A stretch of 64,000 nucleotides of DNA from Rhynochetos jubatus (Eukaryota; Chordata; Aves; Eurypygiformes; Rhynochetidae). Positions within the stretch are counted from its first letter, which is position 1, and the number at the start of each line of letters is the position of its first letter. The stretch is from NCBI GenBank assembly GCA_027574665.1, contig CM050666.1:1922001-1986000 (forward strand). The letters run 5' to 3'. A program made the translations under genes and the position numbers. Below, in pieces: positions 50,805-62,907 of the stretch. The notes below the pieces were generated by a model. It had not been told where the DNA came from. It searched no databases and saw only the letters and a list, made by a program, of their open reading frames with translations.

Positions 50805-53800
50805 TGGTGTGCAGGTAGGATGATCCAACATTGAGTTTAGGGTAGTCTGGTCTGCTGGAAGAGTCACTCTGTCAGCACACAACTTACCTGCCAACTGATG
50901 TGCATGAGTTCAAGTCCCAAAAATGGAGCAGTAACTAGGGTGTCTGGATAAATCATGCCAGCACAGTTCATCCTCATGTGTGCAAACCTGTCCAAGAGGC
51001 TTCCCTGTGCCTCCATGTTTGGCCAGTCTTCAGGGTATGTGTTTCAGCTGCTGAAAATGTCCAGGAGAGAGCCATGATCTATGTTCCCTTCATGAAAGAC
51101 AACAGATGATAGACAGTATAATACATAAACTATTGGAGAAGATGATGTTCCCTGGCCTGCTGGTTGACCATGCTGCATTATGTGCTCACGTCTGCTCCTA
51201 TCTCCTGCAAGCACGGGCAGGTCCAGAACTTGGCCTAGGCACAACAGCAAACAAATTGGTCTTTTAGTGTCCTTTTTCTGCCTCCTTGTTCCTCCAAGAG
51301 ATGTTTTCAGATGCTCACATTTAGGTCAGACACAGGACAGGTGCATCCGCAAGACAGTGGGGAAGAAAGGTAAAGCACCTTTACCATATCAGCACACAGG
51401 TAAAAGCTACATTTTATTTAATACTGGGATTTGGGAATCAACTCCATTAGTTCCTATTCCAAAAGAGAGATGGGTGTGAGCATGGCAAAGGGTAATGGCT
51501 TCCCATTTTATGTGGCCTCTCTTATTTCTCCACATCCACCTCTCTCTTCCACCTTCTCCTCAGCACCCTCAGACCCAGGAATGTGCCCCAAACACATTAG
51601 AGCCACTCCATTCACAAGCATAGGTTAAAGAGAGCAAGTGAACAGTTGACACTGCAAACAAGACTCACAATCCAAAGGAAGAGAATTGATCTAAGTGTGA
51701 TTAAGCATTAGGTAAAGATAAACATGTAATTATACAGTCAAAGCAAGATGTCTCTTGATCTCGGTGAATGTTGGCTCCTTTCCAAGCTGCAAATGAGCTG
51801 CACAGAATTACCCACGCTGCAACTGCAAGCCACTTCAGTTGCTCCAGGAGATCTCCTACTTGGGAGACTCCTTCTCCTTCACCCAGTCCTGGCTAGACAA
51901 TGCTTCGACATGTTGGGAAATGGAAAGAGCAAATGTCCAACATGCAGACACTGAAGAAGAGTCAGGCTCCTATACTTTGTAACATGAGCTTGGAAAGCAA
52001 GCTGGCACTAGGACAGACAAACATCATACTGTGGAGCACCAGTTTGCCTGCCAAGGTCACAGCTACCATGTTACTTCATGGTGACCTGTGTGTAACAAAC
52101 TGGTCTAAAACTAGCACAAAGTAGTGCAGGAATCTGCAAGAAAAGTCAGTCCCAGCCCTCTACAGATATGCTCTCTCCATTTCAAGATTAACCTTTCAGA
52201 AATGTCAGCCAAACAGCCACATGCAGCCTGCTTCCTTCTTGGTAGAACCTGTAATTTTCAGCGTTGTGACTTCAGTTAACTCCTTCAGTGCTTGTGTTCA
52301 CCTTCCAGGCCTCTCCCAGACAATTCCAGCTCCAGGGTCCTTTTATCTGCAGTGATTTTGATGCTCTGCATGTAGGTGACCTCTCTCTCCTGATGCACCA
52401 CTTGGGATGGCAAAGTCAGAGGACACTACTGAAACACAAGTGCTTGAAGGTGCGTTTAAAAGTGAGGAGCAGCATATTTCTAACCTGTGGTAGCTGGACT
52501 GTCACTGCAGACATAGCAGGACAGGGCAGGATCATCCTCCCTCCCCAGAAGATGTCCACAAATCATCAACAAGGCATGCTGCCAGCAGATTGCACAGAAA
52601 TGCTTCTTGTCTCTTCCCAGACCTCACATTTCCTTTACTGCTGACACTCACAGACATCCTTCCTGTTTCTTCAGAGCAGACCTGCCACAGACCCGCACAA
52701 GCACCCAAAAGAGACAGCTAGGTTGAAAGCCACAGTCCCATCTGAGGGTCCCGGCCTCTGACCTTGTGGGCATAGTGCTCCCTCGGCAGCACGTTCAAGT
52801 GCTGTCTTGGGCTGTGCATACAGGACACATAGAATAGGACCTGTACAGTACTAGGCTGTAGTATGTGCAGGGTAGGGCAGTGGTGCAGCAAACACTAGTT
52901 AGGGTGCAGGCATGCATACAGCATGGCCAGGAATACAGCTGGAGATTGCCCTTATGTAGAACAGGTAAAGGGAACCAGGCATGCAAGGCAAAAGCAGTAG
53001 AGAAGGTCTAAGCTGGGGTGTAATTAGGCATGCAGACTGGAGGTGTGGGAAGGGAGAGATCTATGGCATCATCCCTGCACCCTTGCATTCTGCAGGGGCA
53101 GAAGGACAGAGCTCAGAGGGCCAGGCAGCCCCCTGCCCCTCTCCAGCTGTCATCTCCCATCTCCAGGGGAATGGAAGAGAGAGCCTCAAGGCATTAGGCT
53201 AAAACTTTACATTTGGACTGTGTTAGAGGGTGTCTGGGTGACACCCTCTGGGTTCTTTTGGATCATTTTGAGGTGGGATTTCAAAGGTGGCAGCTGCAAG
53301 TGAAAACTCTAGCAGGAGAAGGGGGGGAATTGAAATGGTTGGTGGCTGAGGAGTCTGATGCAGGGAAAGATGTACTGCCTGACTTAGAGCAAAAGGTTTA
53401 TAAGGTTTGCAAGGCAAGGTAACTAGCTGAAGTGTAATTGTGCAGGCTTATTTACACCCCTCTTTGTGATCTGAACTTAGCTGAGTAGAAGACAGTACCC
53501 CACAGTCCTCACAAATTCTCCTTTATGCTCCTTCCCCCACCCTGGCCCTAAGCCAAGCTCTGGAGGTAGCTGCCCCCGACTTCCCTGGCAACGGCGCAGC
53601 ACTTGTGCCAAGATGTGGTGAGGGCATTCTTCAAAGCACATCCTGCTTCCACCTGTGCCCCAGCAAGTCCCCAAAATATAGGCCTCAAAAGATGAGTGTT
53701 ATTGCATGAGAACATGACTGCATTTACATTTGTCAGACTTTTCCGTGTCCTGAGAAAAGCCAGATCCACCTCTACTCTGCTGGTGGCACTGAAGGTCCCG

Positions 53801-55894
53801 TAAGATCTGCAGGTGAGGTAGGTCCTGCTCTGACCTCACAATCCCACCTTGGGGCCCATTCCAGAGCTCTGCCAGCTGCAGCCCTCCGTCCTGCACTGGT
53901 CCTGCAAGCTCTGCAACCCAGCCCTGCTCCAGCATGCTGCTTCTATTGACCTGCCCATATATCCCAAGGGCAGCCTTTCCCTTGCCCTGCTCTTACACTT
54001 TGGTTGTCGACGACCAATGGAATGTCAGCAAAAGGTACCTAGAAGACATCTGGAAGTCATACCTTGCTGGTACCCTTGGACAGCTGAGGCATAATTAAAG
54101 CCCACACTCGGTAAATGACTTCCATCTGGCTCAAATGTCCAACAAGGCCTTCCATGGTTGCATTTCTTCTTTACATAGATGATTGTGGTGTCAGCATGAA
54201 GTAATCCACAGATCTTTGGTTGAGATGAGATGGGTTATTGTACATGGGAGGATTGGTTTCCTGGCTCATCTTGGAACAATGCCTACAGAGAAAGATGCAA
54301 CCTGGGTAGGTTGTCAAAAGATGTGGTTATGCCACCAACCCCAAGTACAAGCTGCTCTAGAGATGGTCAGTATTAGAGTGACAAACCATAAGAGAGGAAT
54401 GAATATTCAACAGATATATACATATTATCAGATAGCATTTTGAAACATCCCACTAACAGGGACAGAGCCACCATGTCTTCATGTTCAAGATCTCTCCCTG
54501 GCACCATCCTTCCCTCCTCCTTTCCCCACTGAGCAAATGAGTTCACTTAATAAAAATCTGTCTTTTTGCTTCCCAGGACAACTGCATATGGGAGCTGCCA
54601 ACGCAGCAAGCACTTGTCCGCTCCAGGACTGGGAAGGAGGGAAGCCTGCGCGAGGGCTAAGGAGGATGGGAAAGCCAGCTTCTCCCTGCCTCATCTGTGA
54701 CCAGTGTAAACATCGTGCTTTTAGGGTAAACTGAGGTAAGCTGTGGTCCTTCCTGTACACGGGAGAGTGGTCCCAAAAGAGCAGGGGTGGGATGCAGAGA
54801 GAGGGCTCAGGCAGGCAAGAGGAAGAGCTCTTTCTTTCGGACTCTACCCGAAGGCCTGTCTTTACCAGACTTCCCCGAGGGAACGCAGCGACTCCGCACC
54901 AGCAAAAGTGGAACCTAGCGACGGGGCCTCGCCGGCACAGCGGGAAGAGGACGCGCGGTTTCAGGTGTCTCTCGCATCCTCCCCGGAGAGCAGCCCGGCT
55001 CCAGGGGACCACAGCAGGGGGAAAGCCACCCGCCGAGGCCTCCGGCCCCCGGGGGTCCGCTGCCTCCCGGAGGGACTGCCAGGGATATCTCCCGAGCCGT
55101 GGGCCCCTGGGGACCCTGAGCCGAGCCGAGGCGTGCCGTGCGGACGGCGGCTGCCGCAGAAAGGCGGAGGGGAACGGGCGGTCCCGATGCCCGCGGCCGT
55201 CCGGCCGTCCCTCTCCGCGGCTTCCTTTAGGTGGCACCTCTCCTCCAGGAATGAGCCGCCCGGCCCCTCGCAGCCCTGCCCGGGCCTCGGCCGCGCACCG
55301 CGGGGGCTTCGCCGCGGAGCCGCCGCCGTCGGAGCAGCCCCTGCGCGCTCCGTCTGCCCCCAGAACGGCCCCTCCCTCCATCCGTCCCGTGCCCGTCTCC
55401 CCCGTCCTCCCTCTCACTCCTCCAGCCAGTAAATCCGATCTAGGCTGATTCCTCTCACGTCAAACCACATGATCCACATAAAACATTCATCGGCTCTCCA
55501 TCCCTGCGCCCCGCTCGCTCGCTCGCTCCCGGGATACAGTGCAGCAGGCTCCGCGTTCCCCGCCGCCGCCGCCGGCTCAGCCGCCGCGGGATCCGCCGCA
55601 GCCCCGGCCCTGTGCGTGCGGCGGGCGGGAGGGAGGACGGAAGGACGAGGGAGGAGGCAGGCAAGCAGGCAGGCAGGCAGGGAGGGGGAGCCTCGCCTGG
55701 ATGCTGACTCCAGCTCGGGGGCTGCTCATTCCCCCGATGAACGAGGGCGCCGGCACAGGGAGAGCCCCCTCCCCGTGCGCCGCCACTCCTCGTTCGGGCT
55801 GAAGTTTCGCACGAGGATCTGCCCCGCTTTCGCAAGGATTGTACCGCTGCCGCTCTACTTTGCGCCTTCAGACGTGCCTTCCCCGACCCCTAAA

Positions 55895-55916
55895 ATGAAG
55901 AGGGCGATAGCTGAAG
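55895..55916 (+). other. Candidate start codon and end of first coding exon
   Basis: An ATG at 55895 with purine context (TAAAATGA) opens a short frame, MKRAIAEG, that meets a consensus splice donor, AAG|GTAGGT, at 55916/55917. The exon would end in phase 1. If real, the gene runs on the plus strand and its next exon lies beyond the window or in the unannotated stretch to the right. The residues do not match any gene I can recall with confidence. It could equally be a 5' UTR donor or chance. Confidence 0.25.
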
Positions 55917-55945
55917 GTAGGTGCGTCCCCGTTCGTCGCCCACCT

Positions 55946-55946
<1 letters not shown>

Positions 55947-55977
<31 letters not shown>
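55947..55977. repeat. Homopolymer of 31 C
   Basis: An uninterrupted run of 31 cytosines starts 30 bp after the candidate donor, inside the CpG island. Such a long poly-C/poly-G run can form i-motif or G-quadruplex structures and is unstable in replication and in sequencing. The exact length may be a base-calling estimate. Confidence 0.95.
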
Positions 55978-55978
<1 letters not shown>

Positions 55979-56079
55979 CCGGGGCTTCCCCGCTCTCCGG
56001 GGGGCGGCAGGGCAGAACGAGAAGGCCAAGTCCCCAACTTCACACCGCACCGGGAACTTCCCTCGGTCGAACTTCTTCC

Positions 56080-56094
56080 TTTTTTTTTTTTTTT
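56080..56094. repeat. Homopolymer of 15 T within the CpG island
   Basis: A run of 15 T interrupts the GC-rich island, about 100 bp after the C run. Confidence 0.95.
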
Positions 56095-57110
56095 CTGCGG
56101 AGTCAGCGGGAGCGGCCAGTGGAGAGGGGCCGGACCCCGGGGGCCGGACCGCGGGCTGGGGTTAAGCGCGGCCGGCGAGGAACGGCGGGAGCCGGGCGCT
56201 CGGCCCGAGAGAGGCGGCGGGGAGGGAGCGGGGGGAACGGGAGCGCAGCGTCAGCAGGAGCGGAGGGAAGGCGAGCGAAGCCGGAGGTGCAGTGAGCACC
56301 GGACTGCGCCCCGGCATGACTCCAGCCACGGAGCGAGGTAGCGGGATGGAAAGAGAGCTGCGAGATGAGTGCTCTCCAGCCCCAGCCGTGCGGGGGAGGG
56401 GCGGTAGGCTTGCCTCCTGCCTCGGCTCGGCCTTGGGGTGCCCGGATTCGCCCCGAAGTTGGAGCAGGCAAAGTGCCGCCGAGGGAAGCGGCATCCCGCG
56501 CTCTCAAACCCGCATCCCGCCGGGGCACGGAGCGGCTTCCTTGGTGGCGGGGGCCAGAACAACGGCGCCGCGGGAACCGAGAGGGAATGGGGGCAGCCTG
56601 GCTTAACCCCAGCTCCCAGCCCGGCCGGCGGGGGAGCACCGGCTCCGGTCCCCAAGCTCGGACGAGGATCCGCGGGCCGCGCCCGGCCCGGCCCCGCCTG
56701 CGGGTGCCTCCGGACAGGAAGTTCGCGGAGGCTCCGGGCCCCCCGGAGGGACGGCGGTTACCGGGGTACGACGGGTGCGCCCCGCAGCGCCCCTCCCTCA
56801 GGGTCTCCCTCGCTTAGTCTCAGCCCCGTTGTCCTTTAAATCGGAGGCTGGGAAGAGCTGGGGCCGGGGAGTGGGGGGGGTGGGGCAGGCGCGGACCCAC
56901 CGGGGAGAGGCGTACAGCATTGCCTGGCAGAACCTCCTCGTGTTGAAAATAGCCCTTTTTCGCTTGCTTTGGCAGCCCTGGCGATAGTCTTTGCTTTCCG
57001 GCTCCCGGTGGGCTGGGGCGGGGGCTGTGCGCGCAGCAGCAGCCGGGGGCTGCGGCTGCTGTTGGAGCTGCCCACTGTATGGTCGTGCTTGGCCGTTTGC
57101 AGTTGCAACG

Positions 57111-60100
57111 GATGAAGCCCGAAATAAAGACCTACATTTTGAGGAACATGCGCTCACGCTGCAGGTCCAGAACACTTGGAGAAGCATGTTCCAACCAGGT
57201 GTCTTTGGTGGAAACCCAGCCCACGGGTTGCAGTTTTTAACTCGAGTGAACAACCCGTTGTGGCAGCTCCACCGCTGTTCAGGCTGCTGGTCAAGGGAGC
57301 GTTTGGCATGCAGAGCCTCCTGCACATCCCGTGTGTGCCATCTCTAGCTTGCTTCCTGTTTCCATCAGTGACACAAAAACAATTATTTGGTTTTTTCTTT
57401 TTCTTTTTTTGGAGGGCTCTCTGGCTGATTTGTGGTGATCAAAGGACATATCCAAGCTCTGATCCAAATGGGACACTGCCTCCTTTAGAGAGTTTGTATC
57501 TTTTTTTATTCTGAAATGGCTAGTTTATTGCTGTTGGGGAAACATCGTGGGAGCAGGTTGCAGTTATGTCTTCTGCTGTCGGCCCTTAGCGGATACTGAT
57601 ATCTCAGCACCCGTTTGCTATGTGCTGCACCATAGCCTGGTGCATGGTTTACCCGTTGATACGATCCCACTGGTTGTGTGCTTGTGCACAGACTCATGCT
57701 GCTGAGCTGGTGGTGCAGGCTGTTTGCCTACAGTGATGGTGCAGGACAGCTGTCAGCTGTGCGGGGCAGTGTCCAGGTGTTGGGTGTGGTACAGGCACCC
57801 AGGATAGCGTCTTCCGCACCATTCACCATCCTGCTGCAGCACAGCACATGTTCTACACTGTGGCATTCCTGGCTGCTACCAGCATAATGTGAAACAACAC
57901 AGAAGATAATGAAATATAAAAACCGTGTTACAATTACTTTATTTATAGAACAAGGCTTTGAGGGGGGTTGATTTTTTTTCCCCCTGCAGTTTATGAATTG
58001 CTCCTATGAGAGAGTGGGTAGCCTGGATTGCTGGTAGATGTGACTATAAAGTCCTTATGAACCTTGGGAGATTACATTCAGATGAATGACCATCCTACTG
58101 TATTTGGACTACATTTCCCACTATGGGCTGCCAGGATACTTCCGGTGCCTTGTAAGTCAGAAATAGGCACCAGGGGCAGTTTGGCAAGGCAGAGCCTTCA
58201 CCTGGTGTGCTCAGCACTTACTGCTTTATTAATACGATTTATTTATATTTAAGATGTCTTTCCATGCTTATTATTTTATAAATTTTATTTTAAAAACCCC
58301 ACAAAACCCTGTAATATGAAAACCTGCATCAAGCTCAGAGACTACTTATTCACTGATATCAGAGTAGCTCTTTTTCTTGAGAGAAGACACCCTTCATTTA
58401 TGTATTATATTTCCGTTCTGTATAATGTTCGTTTTGTATCAAGGGCCAGCAGCATTTCCTGGACTTGGTCCCACCTTCCCCACCAGAGAGCACATACCTC
58501 AGACCTATATTCTGCGGGACCATCGAAGGGTGTGTTTGGAGAGGTTTTCTAAAGAGGAATATCAGGGTAAAAAGGTGGAGGTGCAATTGCAGTGCTCCAT
58601 GCCTGGGCATTGTGTCAGTGCAGATGTCATTGTGTCCCTGCCGGTTCTGTGATGTTTTCCCCACTAAGAGCACTAGAGAAAGCTGGTCCAGAAGATAATG
58701 AGAAACGATGAGAAAGACACCACCGCTGTTGCAGTTGGTGGGCAGCATGTGCCCGTGCTGCCCACCACCTTCAGGGGTATCATGGCAGTCCTGTCTTAAC
58801 AAGCCAGGTCCTTCATTAATTACCTCCATCCCATGTTCAGATGCTCTGGGCTTCACCTGAATAAAAAACCTTCCAGGAGCTTCGTAAATGCAAAGGAGTC
58901 TGTGGCAGGAAGGAGGAGGAAGGGGACAGTTTGCTACAAAACCAAGATGTCTTCCTGTGCTTTTGTCTGCTACCTGCCTGCTGAGGTGGCTTGGAAAGAG
59001 AGGGCAGGGGAATGGTTGTCCATCCATACACTTGTCTTGGTGGCTTGCCATGGAGTTGGAAGCTGGCAGGGGATGTGCGGGTTTCACAACTCGCATCCCC
59101 ACAAGTATCTTGATAACTCTGTGACAGTCAGTGCTAGTAATAAGGCCTTGTACCTGTGTAATCCTCTTCTGACATAACCATGACTTTGGCCATTAAGACC
59201 TTCCAAAGGTGTAAGCAAAATGAGAAAATCCAGCAGCACCTCTGTTAATTTTCCACTTTCTTCATCTTGGAAGCAGCAAGAAAGACTATGAGATGGGGGC
59301 AGGGAAGGGGAAGGATGTTCTGGAGCCGCCCCTCTCAGGCACTCTGCTATACATCCTGCATGCACAGTGATACTGGCTCTAGGAGCTGCCACCTACCCTG
59401 GAAAGACTGGTCTCTTCCTTCCCTTCCCATCCTTCTGAGCCTTGAGGGAGAGGAGGAGGGAGAGAGAAAATCAGTTGAGCCAGAGCTTCAGCACAAAGCA
59501 GGACAAGGAAGATTGCAAAGAGCTGAGCTCTAATCTCTGCTCTGAGCCTGTACTCGGCTGCTGTGCCAGTTGCTCACGCAGCTCAGCCCCGCTGTGCTGC
59601 AGGGTGCATGCTGGTGGAGAGGCTGAAGATGCAGTCTAAGTGCAGGATTCACCCTGCGCATCCAGCCAGAGGCAGAACCAAAGGGAGAAGAAAGGAGTCG
59701 GTCTAATTAGGTGTGCATTCTCTTCCCCTTGGATTTGCAAGGCTTTCTGCTGCTGTCACCTTCATTAAGACATATCTCTGAGTGCCAAGCTCCTCTTTTG
59801 ATTTTCCTAAAGAGGTAAGGGTTTTTTATGCAGGAGGCATGCACACAGTGGAACAGGAGTATCCTGTACCACTGCAAAGTGGTGCCATAAGAGGCAGCAT
59901 CACAGGTGCATGAGAGGGTTGGGAACTGCACTATGGCATCTCCCTCCTGTCTATGCAGAAAGCTTTGTGCTGTGGATCTGTCCTAGGATCTGTCTGGGAT
60001 TTCTGAGTAACAGGTTTCAGGGCTTCTTCATCACAGACACACAGAGGTGTGGGAGAGAGGAGGGAGGCTTATGATCTACAAAGTCCAGCCTCTCCTCCCC

Positions 60101-60983
60101 TTTCATGCTTGTGGATGCGACTCACAAAGGGTTACAGAAGCTGAGGGAAATTGTACTGAAAAGTCACGATCAGTGAAAAGAAGCAAAGGGTCAGTCCTTC
60201 CGTGTTTACACAGAGATGCCAAAGCAATTCATACAGACTTTGCTGAAATGTGCAAACTCACCTCAGCCTGTGCTGGTGTCTTATTATGGCTGTCAGGACA
60301 CGTAGTAGTGTGAGTTTTGGGTGGCTGTTTTTCCATTATGGTGGTGTTTGGTGATGATATGTAGGCTTAGAGCAGAGTGGCATCAAAGTGACAGGGGTAT
60401 TTCCTATGGTGTGTGTGCAGCATGATTGGAGAGGCCCTGCCTGGATGTCAGGCAGAATACATCTGCATGTTGCACAGGCTCTGTCCATGTTTACTTTGCT
60501 TTTAGAGAGCTTCTGGAAGTCAGGGCTTCTGGAGTCTGGTCTTGAGCCTGCTTCTGACTTCTTTGTATCTTTGACTAGGTCAATGAGCCTTTTTGTGATT
60601 TTGTTTCAGCTTTTCCAGCTCTAATGCTGGGACAGTGAAGCTGTCTCCTGAGGGACCCAGAATATGCTTAAAGGTCAGTCCAGAGCTAAAACGTGCAGGT
60701 CTGTGCAATTGTCAATCACTTCTTTAGCAATGACACAGTGTCAAGCGTCAAGACTGATTATATTCTCCTTAGGGGGCGTTGCTGCATCAACAGCAGGTTT
60801 GTGCCTTTGGTCTGGCCTGCCTTCCTCACAACCTTTGAATTGTAGCTTGGAGCTGATCAATAGCACCAGAAGATTTTATAGTATTTATTGTCCCTCTCAG
60901 GTCTCTGCTCCTGGAATCAGGGGATTAGAAAAGTACTCGAGTTTTGTTTTGTAGAATTTCTGGTTATCAAGAAAAGCAGAAGC
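57111..60983. other. Unannotated sequence between CpG island and provirus
   Basis: GC content drops to background. No exon or repeat was recognised. If the CpG-island gene runs on the plus strand, this could be its first intron. A minus-strand open frame of 234 codons at 58398-59102 has no recognised motif and is treated as chance. Confidence 0.5.
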
Positions 60984-61780
60984 TGTCGTGGTTTAACTCC
61001 AGCTAGCAAAATACCACGAAGCTGCTCTCACAAATCTCCCTCCCCTCCTCCAGTGGAGGGGAAGAATTGGAGGAAAAAGAAATAAGGAAGCTCGTAAAAT
61101 TGAGATAAGAACTATTTACTAATTAAATCTAAATCAATATATACAGATACTACTACTAATAAATAATTAAATTAGTAGAAAATGAAACATATGATACAAT
61201 ATATACAATATGATACAATATGATACAATTTCCCACCATCCACTGACCAATGCACACCCAGATGTTGAGGGATGAAAATCAGACCCAAAGAGCCTGAGAA
61301 CCACAGCCCGAGAGCAATTGCAGCCCGAGAACCGTAGCCTGAAGGCCGGAGCCTGGGAGCTAATGCAGCAGATTCCGAGCAAACCTTATCACTGATAACA
61401 TGGCCAGAAAACTCAAAACAGTCCACCAGCTCCCACACGAATGAGCCAGCACAGGAGTTGGTAAAGCAGCTAATGCAGGAGGGTTAGCAAGTTGTCCGGA
61501 GAGACGAGCAAGGGAGAGAGAGAGAAGGGAAGAGTAATGGCTACTGGACCCCCTTCCCTGCCCCAAGAGACCGGAACATGATGTACTATGGAATGAAATA
61601 CTTCCTTGGTTAGTCTGGGTCAGCTACAGCATCTGAAGTGTACAAAAGACCTTGAGTTCAGTACAGGCCATCCCCAGCACCAGCTGAGGCCTTATCAATG
61701 TTTTCACTTAGTGTCCAGCAACATAGTTCCCTGGCAACCAGAGTAAAGGCAGTTAACCCTTTCCTGACTGAACCCAGCAC
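60984..61780 (-). mobile_element. 3' LTR of an ERV-L class provirus (797 bp)
   Basis: On the minus strand the LTR starts TGCTGGGTTCAG at 61780 and ends CCACGACA at 60984, so it has TG...CA ends. Directly upstream of its minus-strand start lies a purine-rich tract, as expected for the primer of plus-strand DNA synthesis, and then the integrase gene on the same strand. It is therefore the 3' LTR. It contains an AT-rich stretch with short ATGATACAAT-like repeats at about 61191-61229. The flanking target duplicate would be GAAGC at 60979-60983; its partner lies outside the window with the 5' LTR. Confidence 0.88.
61191..61229. repeat. Short ATGATACAAT tandem units inside the LTR
   Basis: The units ATGATACAAT occur three times, with an ATATACAAT variant between, forming a small AT-rich minisatellite in the LTR. 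Copy number may separate subfamilies. Confidence 0.7.
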
Positions 61781-61800
61781 ATTCTCCACCCCTTATTTCA
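61781..61800 (-). promoter_or_regulatory. Polypurine tract of the provirus
   Basis: The minus strand reads GAAATAAGGGGTGGAGAATG directly before the LTR. The AAGGGGTGGAGAA core is the purine tract used to prime plus-strand DNA in retroviruses. Its position fixes the inner edge of the 3' LTR. Confidence 0.8.
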
Positions 61801-62142
61801 TACCATTTACATCATGCTTATTTCCATAAATTCACATGAACCAGCTTCCCCTTTCCCATCCCATCGCACACAGATATCATTCCCTTAGTCTATGAACCAT
61901 ATTGGCAAAATGTCCATTAGTCCATGACTTTGGGTTCCATCAGGTGGTCACTCAGGACAGAAAAGGTGAAGTGTTGCATGGGATTGTTGGGCGCCGATGC
62001 CAGCTCAGGTCAGGTCACTGCTGCCCTTCTGGCAAGGCTGGACCTCTGTAGATTCAGGTGATCTCTGCCAGAGTGATTTCTACAACATAGAGCTCAGAAC
62101 AAGGGTTATTTGCAGCAGTTAATATCCATCATACAATTTAGT
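61801..62142 (-). other. Non-coding stretch between integrase stop and polypurine tract
   Basis: About 340 bp separate the integrase stop from the tract. I see no env gene and no recognisable dUTPase frame here. The lack of env fits ERV-L elements, which usually have none. Confidence 0.6.
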
Positions 62143-62907
62143 TCATGGGCTAGTTTCACCCAGAATCAAATCTCCTTGAGGCACACATCGGACTTGTCCA
62201 TCTTCTCTCATTATCCACCAAGTACCTCCAGGTCCTTGAGCGAAAGCAACCCCACGGATGGGTTTGCCTTTGCCTGAGGCAGGAATAATCCAGACTGTTT
62301 TTCCTAGCATGTTCTTAACATGCACTACAGGGACCTTATCTCCTTCCACAGTGCGCAGAAGTTTTGATTGAGCTGGGCCAGCACGGTTGGCAGATCCTCT
62401 GGTGTTGACTAACCGGGTGGCCTTTGCCAAATGTGTATCCCAATTTTTGAAAGTTCCACCCCCCATTGCCCTCAGGGTGGTCTTTAACAGCCCATTGCAC
62501 CGTTCGACCTTCCCAGAGGCAGGTGCATGGTAGGGGATGTGATACACCCACTCAATGCCGTGCTCTTTGGCCCAAGTGTCTATGAGTTTGTTTCGGAAAT
62601 GAGTCCCATTGTCTGATTCAATCCTCTCTGGGGTGCCATGTCGCCACAGGACTTGCTTTTCAAGGCCTAGGATAGTATTCCGGGCAGTGGCATGGGGCAC
62701 AGGATGTGTTTCCAGCCACCCCGTGGTTGCTTCCACCATTGTGAGCACATGGCACTTGCCTTGGCGGGTTTTAGGCAGTGTGATATAGTCAACCTGCCAG
62801 GCCTCCCCATATTTATATTTCAGCCATCGCCCCCCATACCAAACAGGCTTCACCCTCTTGGCTTGTTTGATGGCAGCACGTCTCACATTCATGAATGACC
62901 TGCGCAA
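62143..62907 (-). CDS. ERV-L integrase (C-terminal part of pol)
   Basis: Integrase joins the proviral DNA ends to the host genome in the nucleus. The 254-codon frame holds the catalytic core with the D,D-35-E triad: Asp40 in 'WQVDYITL', Asp99 in 'IESDNGTHF' and Glu135 in 'SGKVERCNG', exactly 35 residues after Asp99. A C-terminal part follows with 'VHVKNMLGKTVWIIP' and 'GGTWWIM', in line with an SH3-like DNA-binding region. The frame ends cleanly at 62143. Its N-terminal zinc finger lies in the neighbouring frame, so the apparent start at 62907 is not a true start; the enzyme would be cut from a Pol polyprotein. The break between the two frames falls at about 62876-62880, at the second Cys of the zinc finger C-x2-C. 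The element is an old genomic copy; the break makes this pol non-continuous. Confidence 0.92.
   Translation of the reverse strand: MRRSFMNVRRAAIKQAKRVKPVWYGGRWLKYKYGEAWQVDYITLPKTRQGKCHVLTMVEATTGWLETHPVPHATARNTILGLEKQVLWRHGTPERIESDNGTHFRNKLIDTWAKEHGIEWVYHIPYHAPASGKVERCNGLLKTTLRAMGGGTFKNWDTHLAKATRLVNTRGSANRAGPAQSKLLRTVEGDKVPVVHVKNMLGKTVWIIPASGKGKPIRGVAFAQGPGGTWWIMREDGQVRCVPQGDLILGETSP

Larger units (their letters stand above)
48656..54839. other. Unannotated sequence with minor simple repeats
   Basis: No gene, LINE or LTR was recognised. It contains an (AAAC)n run and a TA microsatellite, listed separately. Frames are short and overlap on both strands. GC content rises toward the CpG island at the right. 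Confidence 0.5.
54840..57110. promoter_or_regulatory. CpG island, probable promoter and first-exon region of an unidentified gene
   Basis: For about 2.3 kb the sequence is very rich in G, C and CpG, in sharp contrast to the rest of the window. It has GC-box text (GGGGCGG at 56398-56404 and GGGGCGGGGG at 57015-57024), a CRE-like TCACGTCA at 55455-55462, a GCTC(GCTC)n run at about 55510-55527, and no TATA box near a credible start. Vertebrate CpG islands of this size usually mark promoters of housekeeping or developmental genes. Direction is uncertain; a plus-strand exon with a good splice donor is possible at 55895-55916. Long open frames on both strands here (up to 310 codons on the minus strand at 54485-55417) are the usual result of few stop codons in GC-rich DNA. 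I cannot name the gene. Confidence 0.85.

Noticed and set aside
54485..55417. Minus-strand open frame of 310 codons in the CpG island, with 229- and 218-codon frames on the plus strand
   Set aside because: All three overlap, lie in DNA with few AT-rich stop codons, and read as Arg/Pro/Gly/Ala-rich low-complexity text without motifs. They are expected by chance in a CpG island.
55469..56341. Plus-strand open frame of 290 codons through the C run (with a proline tract)
   Set aside because: The proline tract is just the 31-C run, the composition is Arg/Gly/Pro-rich, and a good splice donor interrupts it. Not supported as a protein.
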